This document shows positions 25,124 to 33,171 of a stretch of 47,391 bases of DNA, in pieces. Source of the stretch: a virus; the IMG/VR virus record IMGVR_UViG_3300025732_000071, positions 1 to 47,391 of that record. One strand, written 5' to 3'. Under the pieces are notes generated by a model that saw only the letters and a list, made by a program, of their open reading frames with translations, had not been told where the DNA came from and searched no databases. The stretch's first letter is position 1, and each line of letters starts with the position of its first letter. Position numbers and translations under genes: made by a program.

Positions 25124-25435
25124 GTGACGGCCGAGGAGATCAAGCAGAGCGTCTTGGACACGTTTCTCCGCATTGCCGACAGGTTCGGCGTGCCGTGCGT
25201 GATCCTCGCGGTCGTGATGTTCTTTGGCCGCGAGGCCGCGATCGCCATCCACGGCACGGTTGTCGAGCCGATGGTGAAGTCCCATGTCGAGTTTCTGGAC
25301 ACGACGGCCGAGACGCTCAAAGAGATCGGGCAAGTGCAACGCCAGCAGGCCATGACGCTCCAGGAACTGTCGCACGGCCAGCGCGAACTGCATCAGTTCG
25401 TGAAGGCCGTGGTCGAGGAACAGGCGAGGAACTGA
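25124..25435 (+). CDS. Holin-like membrane protein
   Basis: 103-residue protein with one membrane segment (about 22-40, GVPCVILAVVMFFG) followed by a long helical, heptad-like tail rich in Gln/Glu (55-100). A single span plus coiled tail before the last fibre gene is compatible with a class III-type holin, but also with a membrane anchor or spanin-like part. GTG start with GAGGGGG upstream. No endolysin lies beside it, so the holin call is tentative. Confidence 0.5.
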   Translation: MTAEEIKQSVLDTFLRIADRFGVPCVILAVVMFFGREAAIAIHGTVVEPMVKSHVEFLDTTAETLKEIGQVQRQQAMTLQELSHGQRELHQFVKAVVEEQARN

Positions 25436-25438
25436 CGC

Positions 25439-27727
25439 ATGGGCATGAGTCCGAAACTTCTGCGTCCCCGCGCCTCCGGCTTCGATCCGCGATCCATCTC
25501 TGGCCTCGCCCTCTGGCTGGACGCGGCTGACGCCTCGTCGCTCTACACCACCGACGCTGGGCCGGTGACGGCGGTGTCGGCACCTACGGAGATCAGTGGG
25601 TGCGTGGGATGGTGGGATGGTGCCGATGCCACCTCCATGTTCGACGCGGCCAGCGGCGGCTCACAGGTCGCGCCAGGCGGCGTCATCTCGCGGTGGCAGG
25701 ACAAGAGTGGCCGCAACAACCATGCGACAGCGACAACCACCGCCCGCCCGACGCTCACCGCCGCTGGACTGAACGGCAGGAGTGTGGTTACGTTCGATGG
25801 TTCGGCCAACGCCATGACCGTCCCAGCCAACGCGGACTTCAATTCCAACGATGTGACCTACTTCGTTGTGTTCCGCCAAGTGTCGGCGGCGAACAAGGGC
25901 GTCTACACCAAACTGAGCGCGGTCGGCGGCACGCTCGGATTCGGCCTCGCGGTGCGATCCGACCAGTCCGTGTGGATGCTCCAGAAAAACGCCGGATCGT
26001 CGCAGGTGTTGACCGCCAGCGTCAACCCGACGACCGCCACGCGAATCTACACCGTCACCTCAACGACTGCCGCCAACGGATTCTTGGACGGTCTGGTGTC
26101 CGCGTCCGCGTCCGGCCAGACCGCAGACCACAGCCTCAACCAAGCGGTGACGATTGGCGCGCGGGCCACCTCCGAATACCTCAATGGCTACATCGCGGAG
26201 ATCATCCACTTCAATGTGGCCCTCTCCACCACCGACCGCGCCCGCGTCGAAGCCTACCTCGCGGCGAAGTGGGGGATCGCTGGCGTCCACGCACAGGCAA
26301 CGGCGACCAGCGATCCGGTGGGGTATTGGCGTGATAAGAGCGGGAACAACAGGCACGCCACGCAGGCGACTGGGGCGAGCAGGCTGACTGTTAGCGCAAC
26401 GACTGTCGGGTCGCGGCGAGGTATCGCAGCAACTGGAACGCAGCGACTGACGGTTCCGATGGCTACATCGCAGCCCAATACGTTTTTTGCGGCAGTACGA
26501 GCAGGCGGTGCGGGAACGGTTGGAACAATCGTAGACGGCATGGCTCCCGGCACGCGGCAGATTGTGACCATCAACCTTTCGTCAAACACACTCAAGACTT
26601 GGGCCGGCTCTGCTTTCATAGATATTGGAGGCGCGCAGTCTGGTGCGGTAGCCTGCGTTGTGGCAGGGTTTAGCGGGGCGACATCTCGCGGCGCCGTAAA
26701 CAGCAAAGCAATCTGGGCCGCAGGCAATCCCGGCACCAACAACACATCTGTGGGCCTTGTGCTGGCTAACTGGACAGACTTCAGCGCTCCCCTGAACGGC
26801 CAGATCGCAGAGTTTGGCGCTTACAACAGGGCGCTGACCGACGCAGAAGCCGCGCGGCTTATGTCTTACTTGGCGGCTAAGTACGGCGCCGTACTTGCGC
26901 CGCAGGTTAGCAATGCCGACGCGCAGAACTGGGTGAACCGGGTCTACGCAAACGGCGGCACCGTCTCGTCCACTACGGCGACGGCGGTGAACCAGTTCTG
27001 CGTGGACATCGAAAATGCGGGGATTCGGGATCGCTTCTACCGGCTGAATCTGTTCTGCGGCACCGCTGACGCCTCGCTTATCGCCGTCAGGACGCCGCTC
27101 TATCGCGGTCCTAGCCTCTCAGGAACGCAGTACGGAGGCGCTACCGACACAAACGCTAGTTTTGCCGCCGCCACCGACTATGCGGAGACGGGGGCAAACG
27201 GCGGTCTGAAGGGCGACGGCAGCACCAAGTTCCTGAACACTGGGCTTCCGGCAAACACCGTTGCACTTGGCGACCGGCACTTGGCAGTCTATGAGCGCGT
27301 CAAGTCGTCTGGGACTTACCGGGTATCCATTGGAGCGCGAGTCCCGACCGCTACATTGTTTTACTGGGAACTAGAGACGCTAAATCCAGCAAGCACATAC
27401 ATAACCTACAGCGGTAATACAGTGGCATCGGCCACTTCTCCGAACTACACCGGCGGTGCCATGTGGCTGTCATCGCAGCCTTCCACCAGCAGCCTTGCAC
27501 TGTACAAGAACGGAAGCCTTGCGTCTTCCTCGTCAGCCGTCACCGCGACAAACACCTATGCTGGAAACGTATACGTTTTCGCACTGAATGAAAATGGAAC
27601 CGCCGCCTACCACTCTGATGGCCGTTTCGGCGGGTACTCCATCGGACTGTCTATGACCGACGCGCAGTCAGCGGCGTACTACACAGCAATGCAGGCGTTT
27701 CAGACAGCACTAAGCAGGCAAGTATGA
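25439..27727 (+). CDS. LamG-domain tail fibre / receptor binder
   Basis: 762-residue protein. Residues 20-60 hold the start of a concanavalin/LamG-like domain (LALWLDAADASSL) that breaks off. A full domain follows (about 55-285), opening CVGWWDGADATSMFD, with WQDKSGRNNHAT and the closing IIHFNVALSTTDRARVEAYL. A second domain (300-495) begins at YWRDKSGNNRHAT without its first strand and closes EFGAYNRALTDAEAARLMSYL. The last 265 residues form another beta-rich module. LamG folds bind carbohydrate or protein, so this is a good receptor-binding candidate. It overlaps the next gene by 4 bases. Confidence 0.75.
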   Translation: MGMSPKLLRPRASGFDPRSISGLALWLDAADASSLYTTDAGPVTAVSAPTEISGCVGWWDGADATSMFDAASGGSQVAPGGVISRWQDKSGRNNHATATTTARPTLTAAGLNGRSVVTFDGSANAMTVPANADFNSNDVTYFVVFRQVSAANKGVYTKLSAVGGTLGFGLAVRSDQSVWMLQKNAGSSQVLTASVNPTTATRIYTVTSTTAANGFLDGLVSASASGQTADHSLNQAVTIGARATSEYLNGYIAEIIHFNVALSTTDRARVEAYLAAKWGIAGVHAQATATSDPVGYWRDKSGNNRHATQATGASRLTVSATTVGSRRGIAATGTQRLTVPMATSQPNTFFAAVRAGGAGTVGTIVDGMAPGTRQIVTINLSSNTLKTWAGSAFIDIGGAQSGAVACVVAGFSGATSRGAVNSKAIWAAGNPGTNNTSVGLVLANWTDFSAPLNGQIAEFGAYNRALTDAEAARLMSYLAAKYGAVLAPQVSNADAQNWVNRVYANGGTVSSTTATAVNQFCVDIENAGIRDRFYRLNLFCGTADASLIAVRTPLYRGPSLSGTQYGGATDTNASFAAATDYAETGANGGLKGDGSTKFLNTGLPANTVALGDRHLAVYERVKSSGTYRVSIGARVPTATLFYWELETLNPASTYITYSGNTVASATSPNYTGGAMWLSSQPSTSSLALYKNGSLASSSSAVTATNTYAGNVYVFALNENGTAAYHSDGRFGGYSIGLSMTDAQSAAYYTAMQAFQTALSRQV

Positions 27728-28035
27728 CGCTCTCTGACATCGACATTCCGCCGTCCGTAGAGTTCTCGCTGGCCCATGCGCTGGTGTTCACGCCAGAACT
27801 TGCCCAGCGGCTTGCGGAACTCCACGCCGAATACGGCAGGCCAGACTGCGTTGCCATCCCTCGCCAACTCACAGACGGCAGGCTCATGCTGTCGGCCACG
27901 CTGCTCCACGCCATTCAACCCGGCGGCTGGCTGCATGAGATGTGGGAAGCGGCCGACAAGGCCGTCCTGCTGCCTGCCGTTGAGGTGATCCCTTGGGACG
28001 AGGCGGTGGCGTTGCTGCCGGTGGAGCCTAACTGA
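27724..28035 (+). CDS. Small acidic protein after the fibre
   Basis: 103-residue acidic protein (LSDIDIPPSVEFSLAHALVF; ending VIPWDEAVALLPVEPN), unrecognised. Coupled to the fibre gene by ATGA, so it may be a fibre assembly chaperone, a common partner of receptor-binding proteins. It ends tail-to-tail with the integrase gene, overlapping it by 8 bases, with no terminator between them. Confidence 0.6.
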   Translation: MTLSDIDIPPSVEFSLAHALVFTPELAQRLAELHAEYGRPDCVAIPRQLTDGRLMLSATLLHAIQPGGWLHEMWEAADKAVLLPAVEVIPWDEAVALLPVEPN

Positions 28036-28882
28036 CTTTCGGCAGGACGTCGGGCGCGTTTGTGTCGGGCCGCACGATCCTCGGGTCTAGGTACTTCCTC
28101 GTGACGGCCGGACTCGAGTGACCCATCAGCGTCTGCGGGTCGCCGCCGGCTGCGGCGTAGTATGAGGCCGACGTCTTCCTCACGCGGTGGAACTTGCTCA
28201 TCCGGTCATTGGGTAGGCCCGCCCGCTCGCAGATGCGGCCGAGGCGGTGCCAGATGAGGGTGTAGCTGCGATCCCAGTCGAAGACGATCTTCCGCCTCGT
28301 CTTGGTCGCCATGATGGCCTCGTAGCACTCGGGAGGGATCGGCCGGTAGATGTCGGCCCGCTGCCCCTTCCGCCCCTCGGCGCGGAAGATCACCGCCTGC
28401 GGCTCGACGTCCGACCACTCGAGCGCCAGCAGGCCTCCGATCCGCTCGCCCGTCCAGTACGCGGCCTGGAGGATGGCGCGGAACCATTGGCTCGCCGGCA
28501 CGCCGCAGGTTTCGCCTTGCTCTCCATCGCAGGCGACGAGGAGTTTTCTGAACTCGTCGATCAGCCAGGCTCTAGGCACCCGCTCCGGCACGCGGATCGT
28601 GCGCATCTGCGGCCAAGGGCATAGACCACGGCGGGCGGCGAACTCTGCGAGCGCGTGCAACTGCGCCCTGTCCTTCGCCGCCGTCCCGACCGACCGCGTC
28701 TTCAGACGCCAGGCCAGGAACTTGGCGAGTTCGAGTTCGTCGAGGTGTTGCTCTACTGTCGGCTCGACGCCGCCAAGAAATTGACGATACTTGCCGATCG
28801 TCATCCCGTAGAGCCGAATGGTGCGGTCGCTGATCCCCTTCAACGGGGCGTAAAGATCGCCAAGTAGCTGGTGCAGGAACAA
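28028..28882 (-). CDS. int: Tyrosine recombinase / integrase
   Basis: 284-residue site-specific recombinase. The core-binding domain (1-100) precedes the catalytic domain with R147 (TGERIGGLL), K172 (GRKGQ), H232-x-x-R235 (FHRVRKTSAS), H255 (GHSS) and nucleophile Y264 (KYLDP): the set is complete. It would integrate and excise the genome at an att site not identified here. The start is TTG, 8 bases after GGAGGAG; no in-frame ATG fits better. It points against the virion genes and lies between structural and replication modules, arguing that the window shows a virion-type gene order. Confidence 0.92.
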   Translation of the reverse strand: MFLHQLLGDLYAPLKGISDRTIRLYGMTIGKYRQFLGGVEPTVEQHLDELELAKFLAWRLKTRSVGTAAKDRAQLHALAEFAARRGLCPWPQMRTIRVPERVPRAWLIDEFRKLLVACDGEQGETCGVPASQWFRAILQAAYWTGERIGGLLALEWSDVEPQAVIFRAEGRKGQRADIYRPIPPECYEAIMATKTRRKIVFDWDRSYTLIWHRLGRICERAGLPNDRMSKFHRVRKTSASYYAAAGGDPQTLMGHSSPAVTRKYLDPRIVRPDTNAPDVLPKVS

Positions 28883-28893
28883 GGTGGCATCTC

Positions 28894-28905
28894 CTCCAAA
28901 TGGAG
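28894..28905 (-). promoter_or_regulatory. Integrase leader hairpin over the SD
   Basis: Read on the minus strand, CTCC-ATTT-GGAG forms a 4-bp hairpin whose 3' arm is part of the GGAGGAG ribosome site of the TTG-started integrase. Folding would lower integrase translation. Confidence 0.4.
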
Positions 28906-28921
28906 TACCACATCCGTGCGA

Positions 28922-29131
28922 TCAGGCAAACAAGCGCATCATGCGTTTCGTGAGAATCGAGATTTTTTTCACCCGGCAAAACCGATACCTTCCGCCCGCC
29001 GTGGCGAGCCACATGGCTCTGGCGATGGTTTTTGCCTCGGCGGCAGACTTCGCCGAGATCGTGAACTCGTCGGCGTCACACACCTCCCCGTCCTCCCATT
29101 CGACAAGGACCGTAAATGTCCGCTGGGCCAC
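28922..29131 (-). CDS. Small protein upstream of integrase
   Basis: 69-residue protein (MAQRTFTVLVEWEDGEVCDADEF at its start spans residues 1-23 in outline; basic end KKISILTKRMMRLF). The GTG start has a strong AAAGGAGG site 7 bases upstream, so the gene is well supported despite its size. It is on the same strand as the integrase, 39 bases upstream. An excisionase or recombination accessory role is possible from position, but no HTH is obvious. Confidence 0.6.
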   Translation of the reverse strand: MAQRTFTVLVEWEDGEVCDADEFTISAKSAAEAKTIARAMWLATAGGRYRFCRVKKISILTKRMMRLFA

Positions 29132-29229
29132 GACCGGCCTCCTTTCCGGGGTTTTGGCTTCCTGCTTCCTTCCACCCCCTAGAATCCCCTATCCTCCACT
29201 GAAGGTCAAGCCCATCAGGAGCGGGAAAA
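29132..29229. promoter_or_regulatory. Divergent intergenic region
   Basis: 98 bases between the leftward integrase unit and the rightward regulator/replication unit. On the minus strand TTGACC is followed about 18 bases later by ATTCTA, a possible promoter. CCCCTA-GAAT-CCCCTAT lies in the middle as a direct repeat. This is the natural place for a lysogeny switch operator. Confidence 0.4.
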
Positions 29230-29796
29230 ATGGCAAAGGCGGGAAAGGTTGACTATCTTGCCCAAGCCGTCGGCTCTGCGGAGGCCGCCGCCATCATGGG
29301 CATTCATTGGACACAGCCGGCCAAGATGGTGGAGAAGGGCCAGTTGACGTCCCACCTCGTCACCGGCTCGCTGTATTCCGACGATCCCAGCCGCACCTAC
29401 GCGATCTATGACGGGGCCGAGTGTGAGGCCAACTACCAGGACTATGACGAGCGGTTTCGGGCGGCCGGCGGAAGGACGGAGCGTCGGCCACGCTCGTGGC
29501 TCCATACACGCCCCGACGCCCTGCGGCACCTGAAGGCGGTGAAGGCGCCGATCGCCTTCGCCGACGCCATCGGCATGGCCGAGGCGGCGAAAATCCTCTG
29601 TGTCCACCAAACGCTGATCCCGCGGCTCATCGCCAGCGGGAAGGTCGTCGGCAGGAAGCCCTGGAACCCGAGGGGGAAAACAGGGTCGAAGGTGTTCATC
29701 ATCTCGCGGCGTTCGTGCCAGGAGAACGTCAAGGAGATGCGGGCGCTCGAGGCCGCCGGCAAGAAGCCTGGACGGCCGCGAAAGAAAGTCTCTTGA
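29230..29796 (+). CDS. Two-HTH DNA-binding protein
   Basis: 188-residue protein with two helix-turn-helix-like segments: residues 14-40 (SAEAAAIMGIHWTQPAKMVE) and 113-140 (MAEAAKILCVHQTLIPRLIA). Both have the Glu-Ala-Ala-x-Ile-hydrophobic-Gly/Val opening of MerR/excisionase-type folds. The end is basic (KKPGRPRKKVS, AT-hook-like). It is the first rightward gene after the divergent region, where a Cro-, excisionase- or activator-type regulator is expected. It may control the promoter-like motif just after its stop. Confidence 0.65.
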   Translation: MAKAGKVDYLAQAVGSAEAAAIMGIHWTQPAKMVEKGQLTSHLVTGSLYSDDPSRTYAIYDGAECEANYQDYDERFRAAGGRTERRPRSWLHTRPDALRHLKAVKAPIAFADAIGMAEAAKILCVHQTLIPRLIASGKVVGRKPWNPRGKTGSKVFIISRRSCQENVKEMRALEAAGKKPGRPRKKVS

Positions 29797-29820
29797 CTCG
29801 TAGCCTATCGGCCCGATACA
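29793..29820 (+). promoter_or_regulatory. Putative phage promoter P5 (helicase)
   Basis: TTGACT, cg, TAGCCTAT, cggcc, CGATAC. The TTGAC and TAGCCTA elements have the same spacing as at 40462 (P7). Either TTGAC and CGATAC are -35 and -10 (about 16-17 apart), or TAGCCT is the -10. Confidence 0.5.
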
Positions 29821-29848
29821 TTCCTCCACGCTCATGGATGGAGGAATG
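29819..29848 (+). promoter_or_regulatory. Perfect 10-bp inverted repeat over the SD
   Basis: CATTCCTCCA (29819-29828) and TGGAGGAATG (29839-29848) are perfect complements around a 10-base loop. The 3' arm contains the GGAGG ribosome site of the helicase gene (GTG at 29851). In RNA this would sequester the SD; in DNA it could be a repressor operator. Confidence 0.6.
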
Positions 29849-29850
29849 CC

Positions 29851-31236
29851 GTGCGTTGGCTTTGGCAGCATCAAGAGGACGCGATTCGCTGGGCGCTCGA
29901 CCGCCAAGCGGCCATCCTGCATCACGGGATGGGCAGCGGCAAAACTCGGACGGCGCTTGAGTATCTGCGCCGCCTGGGCGCGAACCGAACGCTCGTGTGC
30001 TGCCCGAAGGCCGTGATTCCGGCCTGGAGCAAGCAAATTGGAATGTGGTTTCCCGAATTGCGAGTTGTCCCGCTCGACCAGAACGGCTCGGCCGCAAAGG
30101 ACAAGGCGGTCACTGCGGCCCTGGCCGACACCTCGCCGGTGCTCGTTGTCTGCAATTACGAGAGCGTCTGGCGGCTCAAGAGCGTCGAGAAGGCTCGGTG
30201 GGACTGCTTCATCTGGGACGAAATCCACCGTCTCAAAAGTGCCACGGGCGTGGCGAGCCGCTGGGCGGCCAAGATGGTGAAGGCCAATCCGACGGCCAGA
30301 CGCCTCGGCCTCACCGGGACGCTCATCCCGCATTCGATCCTGGACGCCTGGGCGATCTACCGGGCCGTCGAGGCGCCGGACTGTACCACTTTCGGTACGT
30401 CATACACGCTCCACAAAGCCAACTACGCCGTCTTCGCCAACGGGCCGCAGAAGTTCGTGGTCGGCTTTAAGAATCTGGCCCAGGCCAACAAGAAGATCGC
30501 GGCCACGACGCACTACGTTCGGACCACCGACGTCATCGACCTCCCGCCGATCTCGTTCCACGACGTTGCCTGCGACCTGTCGCCGAAGGAGTCAAGCCTC
30601 TACCGCGAGGTTGAGAACGAGTTCTGTGCGGTGTGCGAAGCCGGAACGGTGACGCCGACGAATGCCCTTGTGCAGCTTCTCCGTCTCCAGCAAATCTGCG
30701 GCGGCTACGTCCGGTTCGACGACGAGAAGACGGCCACCAGAATCGACGAGCATCCAGCAAAGGCGAAGATGCTGTCTGATATGCTGGAGGACTTGCCCGC
30801 GTCGGAGCCAGTAGTGATTTTCTGTCGGTTCAAGAGCGACATCGAGGCGGCGAAGAGCATCGCCGAGGCTCTCGGGCGGAAGGTCAGCGAACTCTCCGGC
30901 GAACGCAACGAACTGGCCGATTGGCAGCAGGCCAAGACATCCGTCCTTGTCGCGCAGATTCAGTCGGGCGGGATCGGCATCGACCTGACTCGGGCGGCCT
31001 ACTGCTGGTTCTACAGCCTCGGCTACAGCCTCGCGGAATACGAGCAGGCCGTCGCGCGGCTGCACCGCCCCGGCCAGACGGCGAAGACCGTCATCTACCA
31101 CCTTGTCGCAACGATCAGCGGCCGATCCACCGTGGACGGCCGGGTCTATGCGGCACTTCGGGACAGAAAGGAAGTCGTGAATGAACTCATCACAGGCTAC
31201 AAGCACCGACAGCACGCTCTCCACGGTGCTCGCTGA
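29851..31236 (+). CDS. SNF2-type DEAD/DEAH helicase
   Basis: 461-residue SF2 protein. Motif I GMGSGKT (26-32), motif II DEIH (123-126), motif III LTGT (154-157) and motif VI LHRPGQ (404-409) place it in the SNF2-like group; the RPGQ ending is diagnostic. It is compact, with only the two RecA-like lobes. Phage members act in DNA replication or recombination, moving along duplex DNA. GTG start at 29851, directly after a hairpin that covers GGAGG. It opens the replication block. Confidence 0.9.
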   Translation: MRWLWQHQEDAIRWALDRQAAILHHGMGSGKTRTALEYLRRLGANRTLVCCPKAVIPAWSKQIGMWFPELRVVPLDQNGSAAKDKAVTAALADTSPVLVVCNYESVWRLKSVEKARWDCFIWDEIHRLKSATGVASRWAAKMVKANPTARRLGLTGTLIPHSILDAWAIYRAVEAPDCTTFGTSYTLHKANYAVFANGPQKFVVGFKNLAQANKKIAATTHYVRTTDVIDLPPISFHDVACDLSPKESSLYREVENEFCAVCEAGTVTPTNALVQLLRLQQICGGYVRFDDEKTATRIDEHPAKAKMLSDMLEDLPASEPVVIFCRFKSDIEAAKSIAEALGRKVSELSGERNELADWQQAKTSVLVAQIQSGGIGIDLTRAAYCWFYSLGYSLAEYEQAVARLHRPGQTAKTVIYHLVATISGRSTVDGRVYAALRDRKEVVNELITGYKHRQHALHGAR

Positions 31237-31630
31237 AATCGCCGCCATCGACATACAGATGGTCGAGGCGAATGACCGCATCGACCAACTCAAGGCTCGC
31301 CGCCAGCACCTCGAGTCGCTGGCCGTCGAGGAGATGACAACACAACGCCTGGACGGAGTCAGGGTCGCAGGGAGGTCGTGGAGGGTCGAGTTCGACCACC
31401 ACATGAGCGTTACGGAGGACAAGAAGGAGGCCGTCATCAAGGCGGCGGTGAAGGCTGGGTGCTGGGAACAACTCCAGACCGTCAACACCGCCCGCCTGAA
31501 GAGCCTCCTGCGTGAGCAGGCGAAGGAGGCGGGCAGGGATGCCCGCTCCTGCCACTCCGCTGGAACTGCGTTTGAAGGTCTTGTCGGGGAGCACGTTGCC
31601 CCCCGGCTGCGTCATGTCACGGTTGGCTGA
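31181..31630 (+). CDS. Coiled-coil protein of replication block
   Basis: 149-residue protein that overlaps the helicase gene by 56 bases. Residues 15-55 are a heptad-like helix (IAAIDIQMVEANDRIDQLKA); 60-85 a strand pair (GVRVAGRSWRVEFDHHMSV); 90-120 helical with KAGCWEQLQTVNTARLKSLL. The last 30 residues are low-complexity. No known family. Similar-looking proteins in phages accompany recombination genes, but no function should be assigned. Confidence 0.6.
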   Translation: MNSSQATSTDSTLSTVLAEIAAIDIQMVEANDRIDQLKARRQHLESLAVEEMTTQRLDGVRVAGRSWRVEFDHHMSVTEDKKEAVIKAAVKAGCWEQLQTVNTARLKSLLREQAKEAGRDARSCHSAGTAFEGLVGEHVAPRLRHVTVG

Positions 31631-31648
31631 CGCTCTGGTTCGATTGGT

Positions 31649-31670
31649 TCATGCAAGGAGAAAAGCATGA
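31649..31670 (+). promoter_or_regulatory. CsrA-type hairpin covering the start codon
   Basis: TCATGC (31649-31654) pairs with GCATGA (31665-31670) around a ten-base loop that begins AAGGAG. The ATG at 31667 lies in the 3' arm, and the ribosome site in the loop. Folding would block the start while showing an AAGGA motif for CsrA. Confidence 0.55.
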
Positions 31671-32446
31671 CGACTGCGATTTCGACGAAGACGATCGACT
31701 ATCCAGCCCTGCGGGCTGACAGTCGGCAGATGCGGATCATCGAGGCGAACCTCGATGGCGAGCCGATGAACGAGCAAGACCTCGTCAGGGTGAAGACCCC
31801 GGCGGGCGGTGGCACGAAGTGGACGGTGCCGGTGAACGGGAACGACGAGTCGTTCGACGAACTCGTCGGCCTGTGCGTCGGCATCGCCAAGCGCGGTGTG
31901 CTCTGGCCCCAGGACGACCCGACGGATCAGCGGCCGGTGATCGTGACGAACGATCTCCTCGTCGGCTACCGCGTGTCGGACGACCTGGGGAGCAACATCG
32001 ACCCGAAGGTGCTCGAGAAGTTTCGGATCGGCGACCGTCGCTATGACTGGACGGCGCTCGCGAACTCGCCCGAGTTCGGCTACGGCTCGGCCCGTGGCGG
32101 TGCCGGGAAGAGGTGCAAGGAGAGCCGGATCATCGCTATCCTCCGCGAGGGCGACGTCTGGCCGATCCTGGTGACGGTCGGGCCAGGGAGCCTGCGTGGC
32201 CTCCTGCCGTTTCTGAAGCGTCTGCCATCGTTCCACTACGAGTGCGTGATCGGGCTGAAGCTCGAGAAGGCGAAGAGCAGCGGCGGCCAGCCGTACAGCG
32301 TCATCGTCCCTCGCGTCGTCGGCCTCGTCAGCGAGGAGCAGGGCGAGGTGGCGCGACGCATCTACGTCGAGCCGCTCAAGCGGATGTTCTCCGCTCCCCC
32401 GGCCGGCGCGGTTGTGGAAGCCGGCGGCGACCACGACGAGGAGTGA
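31667..32446 (+). CDS. Putative ssDNA-binding protein
   Basis: 259-residue protein with a beta-rich core and acidic end (GGDHDEE), a layout typical of phage ssDNA-binding proteins whose acidic tail recruits partners. GAGKRCKESRIIAILREGDVW and the strand VIGLKLEKAKSSGGQPYSVI resemble the core of phage SSB-like families. The assignment is by shape and by position between helicase, nuclease and prim-pol genes, not by a firm motif. It has its own hairpin leader, suggesting strong, regulated expression. A strong terminator follows. Confidence 0.5.
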   Translation: MTTAISTKTIDYPALRADSRQMRIIEANLDGEPMNEQDLVRVKTPAGGGTKWTVPVNGNDESFDELVGLCVGIAKRGVLWPQDDPTDQRPVIVTNDLLVGYRVSDDLGSNIDPKVLEKFRIGDRRYDWTALANSPEFGYGSARGGAGKRCKESRIIAILREGDVWPILVTVGPGSLRGLLPFLKRLPSFHYECVIGLKLEKAKSSGGQPYSVIVPRVVGLVSEEQGEVARRIYVEPLKRMFSAPPAGAVVEAGGDHDEE

Positions 32447-32655
32447 TCACGGCGGCCTGGCCGGAGGCCCAAACCACGACTCATCACCGTGGACCGGCAG
32501 GCCCAGCCTGCTTGTGGCCTAGTAACGGCAGGAAGTCTGACTGACCCTCTGGCGTTTTTCCCTTTCCCGCCACGGCAGCGGACGACTTCGCCCCTCCCGG
32601 CCCCTGCGACTGCGGGGCCGGGAGGGGATTTCTTACACCAACAAAAAGTCTTGCC
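32447..32655. other. 209-base gap with terminator
   Basis: Between the SSB-like and nuclease genes. A 33-codon frame (32443-32544, GTGA-coupled) is possible but unconvincing. The right half holds the strong terminator at 32591. No nine-fold promoter copy is visible, so how the next gene is transcribed is unclear; terminator read-through is possible. Confidence 0.5.
32591..32634 (+). terminator. Strong Rho-independent terminator
   Basis: Perfect 14-bp GC stem (CCCCTCCCGGCCCC at 32591-32604, GGGGCCGGGAGGGG at 32614-32627), 9-base loop, then ATTTCTT. The best terminator in the window, closing the transcript that carries the SNF2 and SSB-like genes. Confidence 0.88.
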
Positions 32656-33171
32656 GTGAAGAAATACACCATCAAGGCGCACCAGACCAAGTACGGCGGC
32701 GTCATGTTTCGCTCGCGTCTCGAGGCACGCTGGGCGGCATTCTTCGACCTTCTCGGATGGGAGTGGAGGTACGAGCCAATAGACCTAGATGGGTGGACGC
32801 CTGACTTCTACTTGAAGTTTCCATGCCACCACTCGGAGTGCGGTGGATTTCATGACCTTTACGTCGAGGTGAAGCCTTACTCGGACGACGAGGAGTTCAG
32901 GGGTCATTTTGTGTCAAGGGTTTCGTGGGGGTGTGTCTTCGATGACTTTGGCAATGAGTCATCCATAGACGTAGATGCCGGCGGGAGATTCGGCCTTACT
33001 CCAGACGTCGCGAGGTTTTGTATCTGTCACGGCGACGGAGGTGGCGACTATGACTTGAGATTCTTTGTGCCAGGCGACGGCAACTCCGGCCCGTATCAGC
33101 ATTCCGTCTCCGCAGAGTTGTGGAACGAAGCAGGAAACATTGTTCAGTGGTTGCCAAGGAGGAGCACATGA
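32656..33171 (+). CDS. PD-(D/E)XK nuclease-like protein
   Basis: 171-residue protein. FRSRLEARWAAFF (E23), then TPDFYL (D50) and YVEVKP (E71, K73) give the E-D-ExK core of the PD-(D/E)XK nuclease fold. Between D50 and E71 lies a His/Cys segment (CHHSECGGFH) that may bind zinc. The last 100 residues are Gly/Asp/Phe-rich and unrecognised. GTG start. It overlaps the prim-pol start by 4 bases. Possible roles are replication-fork nuclease, Holliday-junction processing, or host DNA degradation. Confidence 0.75.
   Translation: MKKYTIKAHQTKYGGVMFRSRLEARWAAFFDLLGWEWRYEPIDLDGWTPDFYLKFPCHHSECGGFHDLYVEVKPYSDDEEFRGHFVSRVSWGCVFDDFGNESSIDVDAGGRFGLTPDVARFCICHGDGGGDYDLRFFVPGDGNSGPYQHSVSAELWNEAGNIVQWLPRRST

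Noticed and set aside
18536-27727. Diversity-generating retroelement acting on the fibres
   Set aside because: No reverse transcriptase and no template/variable repeat pair were seen.
32443-32544. 33-codon ORF after the SSB-like gene
   Set aside because: GTGA-coupled, but composition is unremarkable and a terminator follows; insufficient support.
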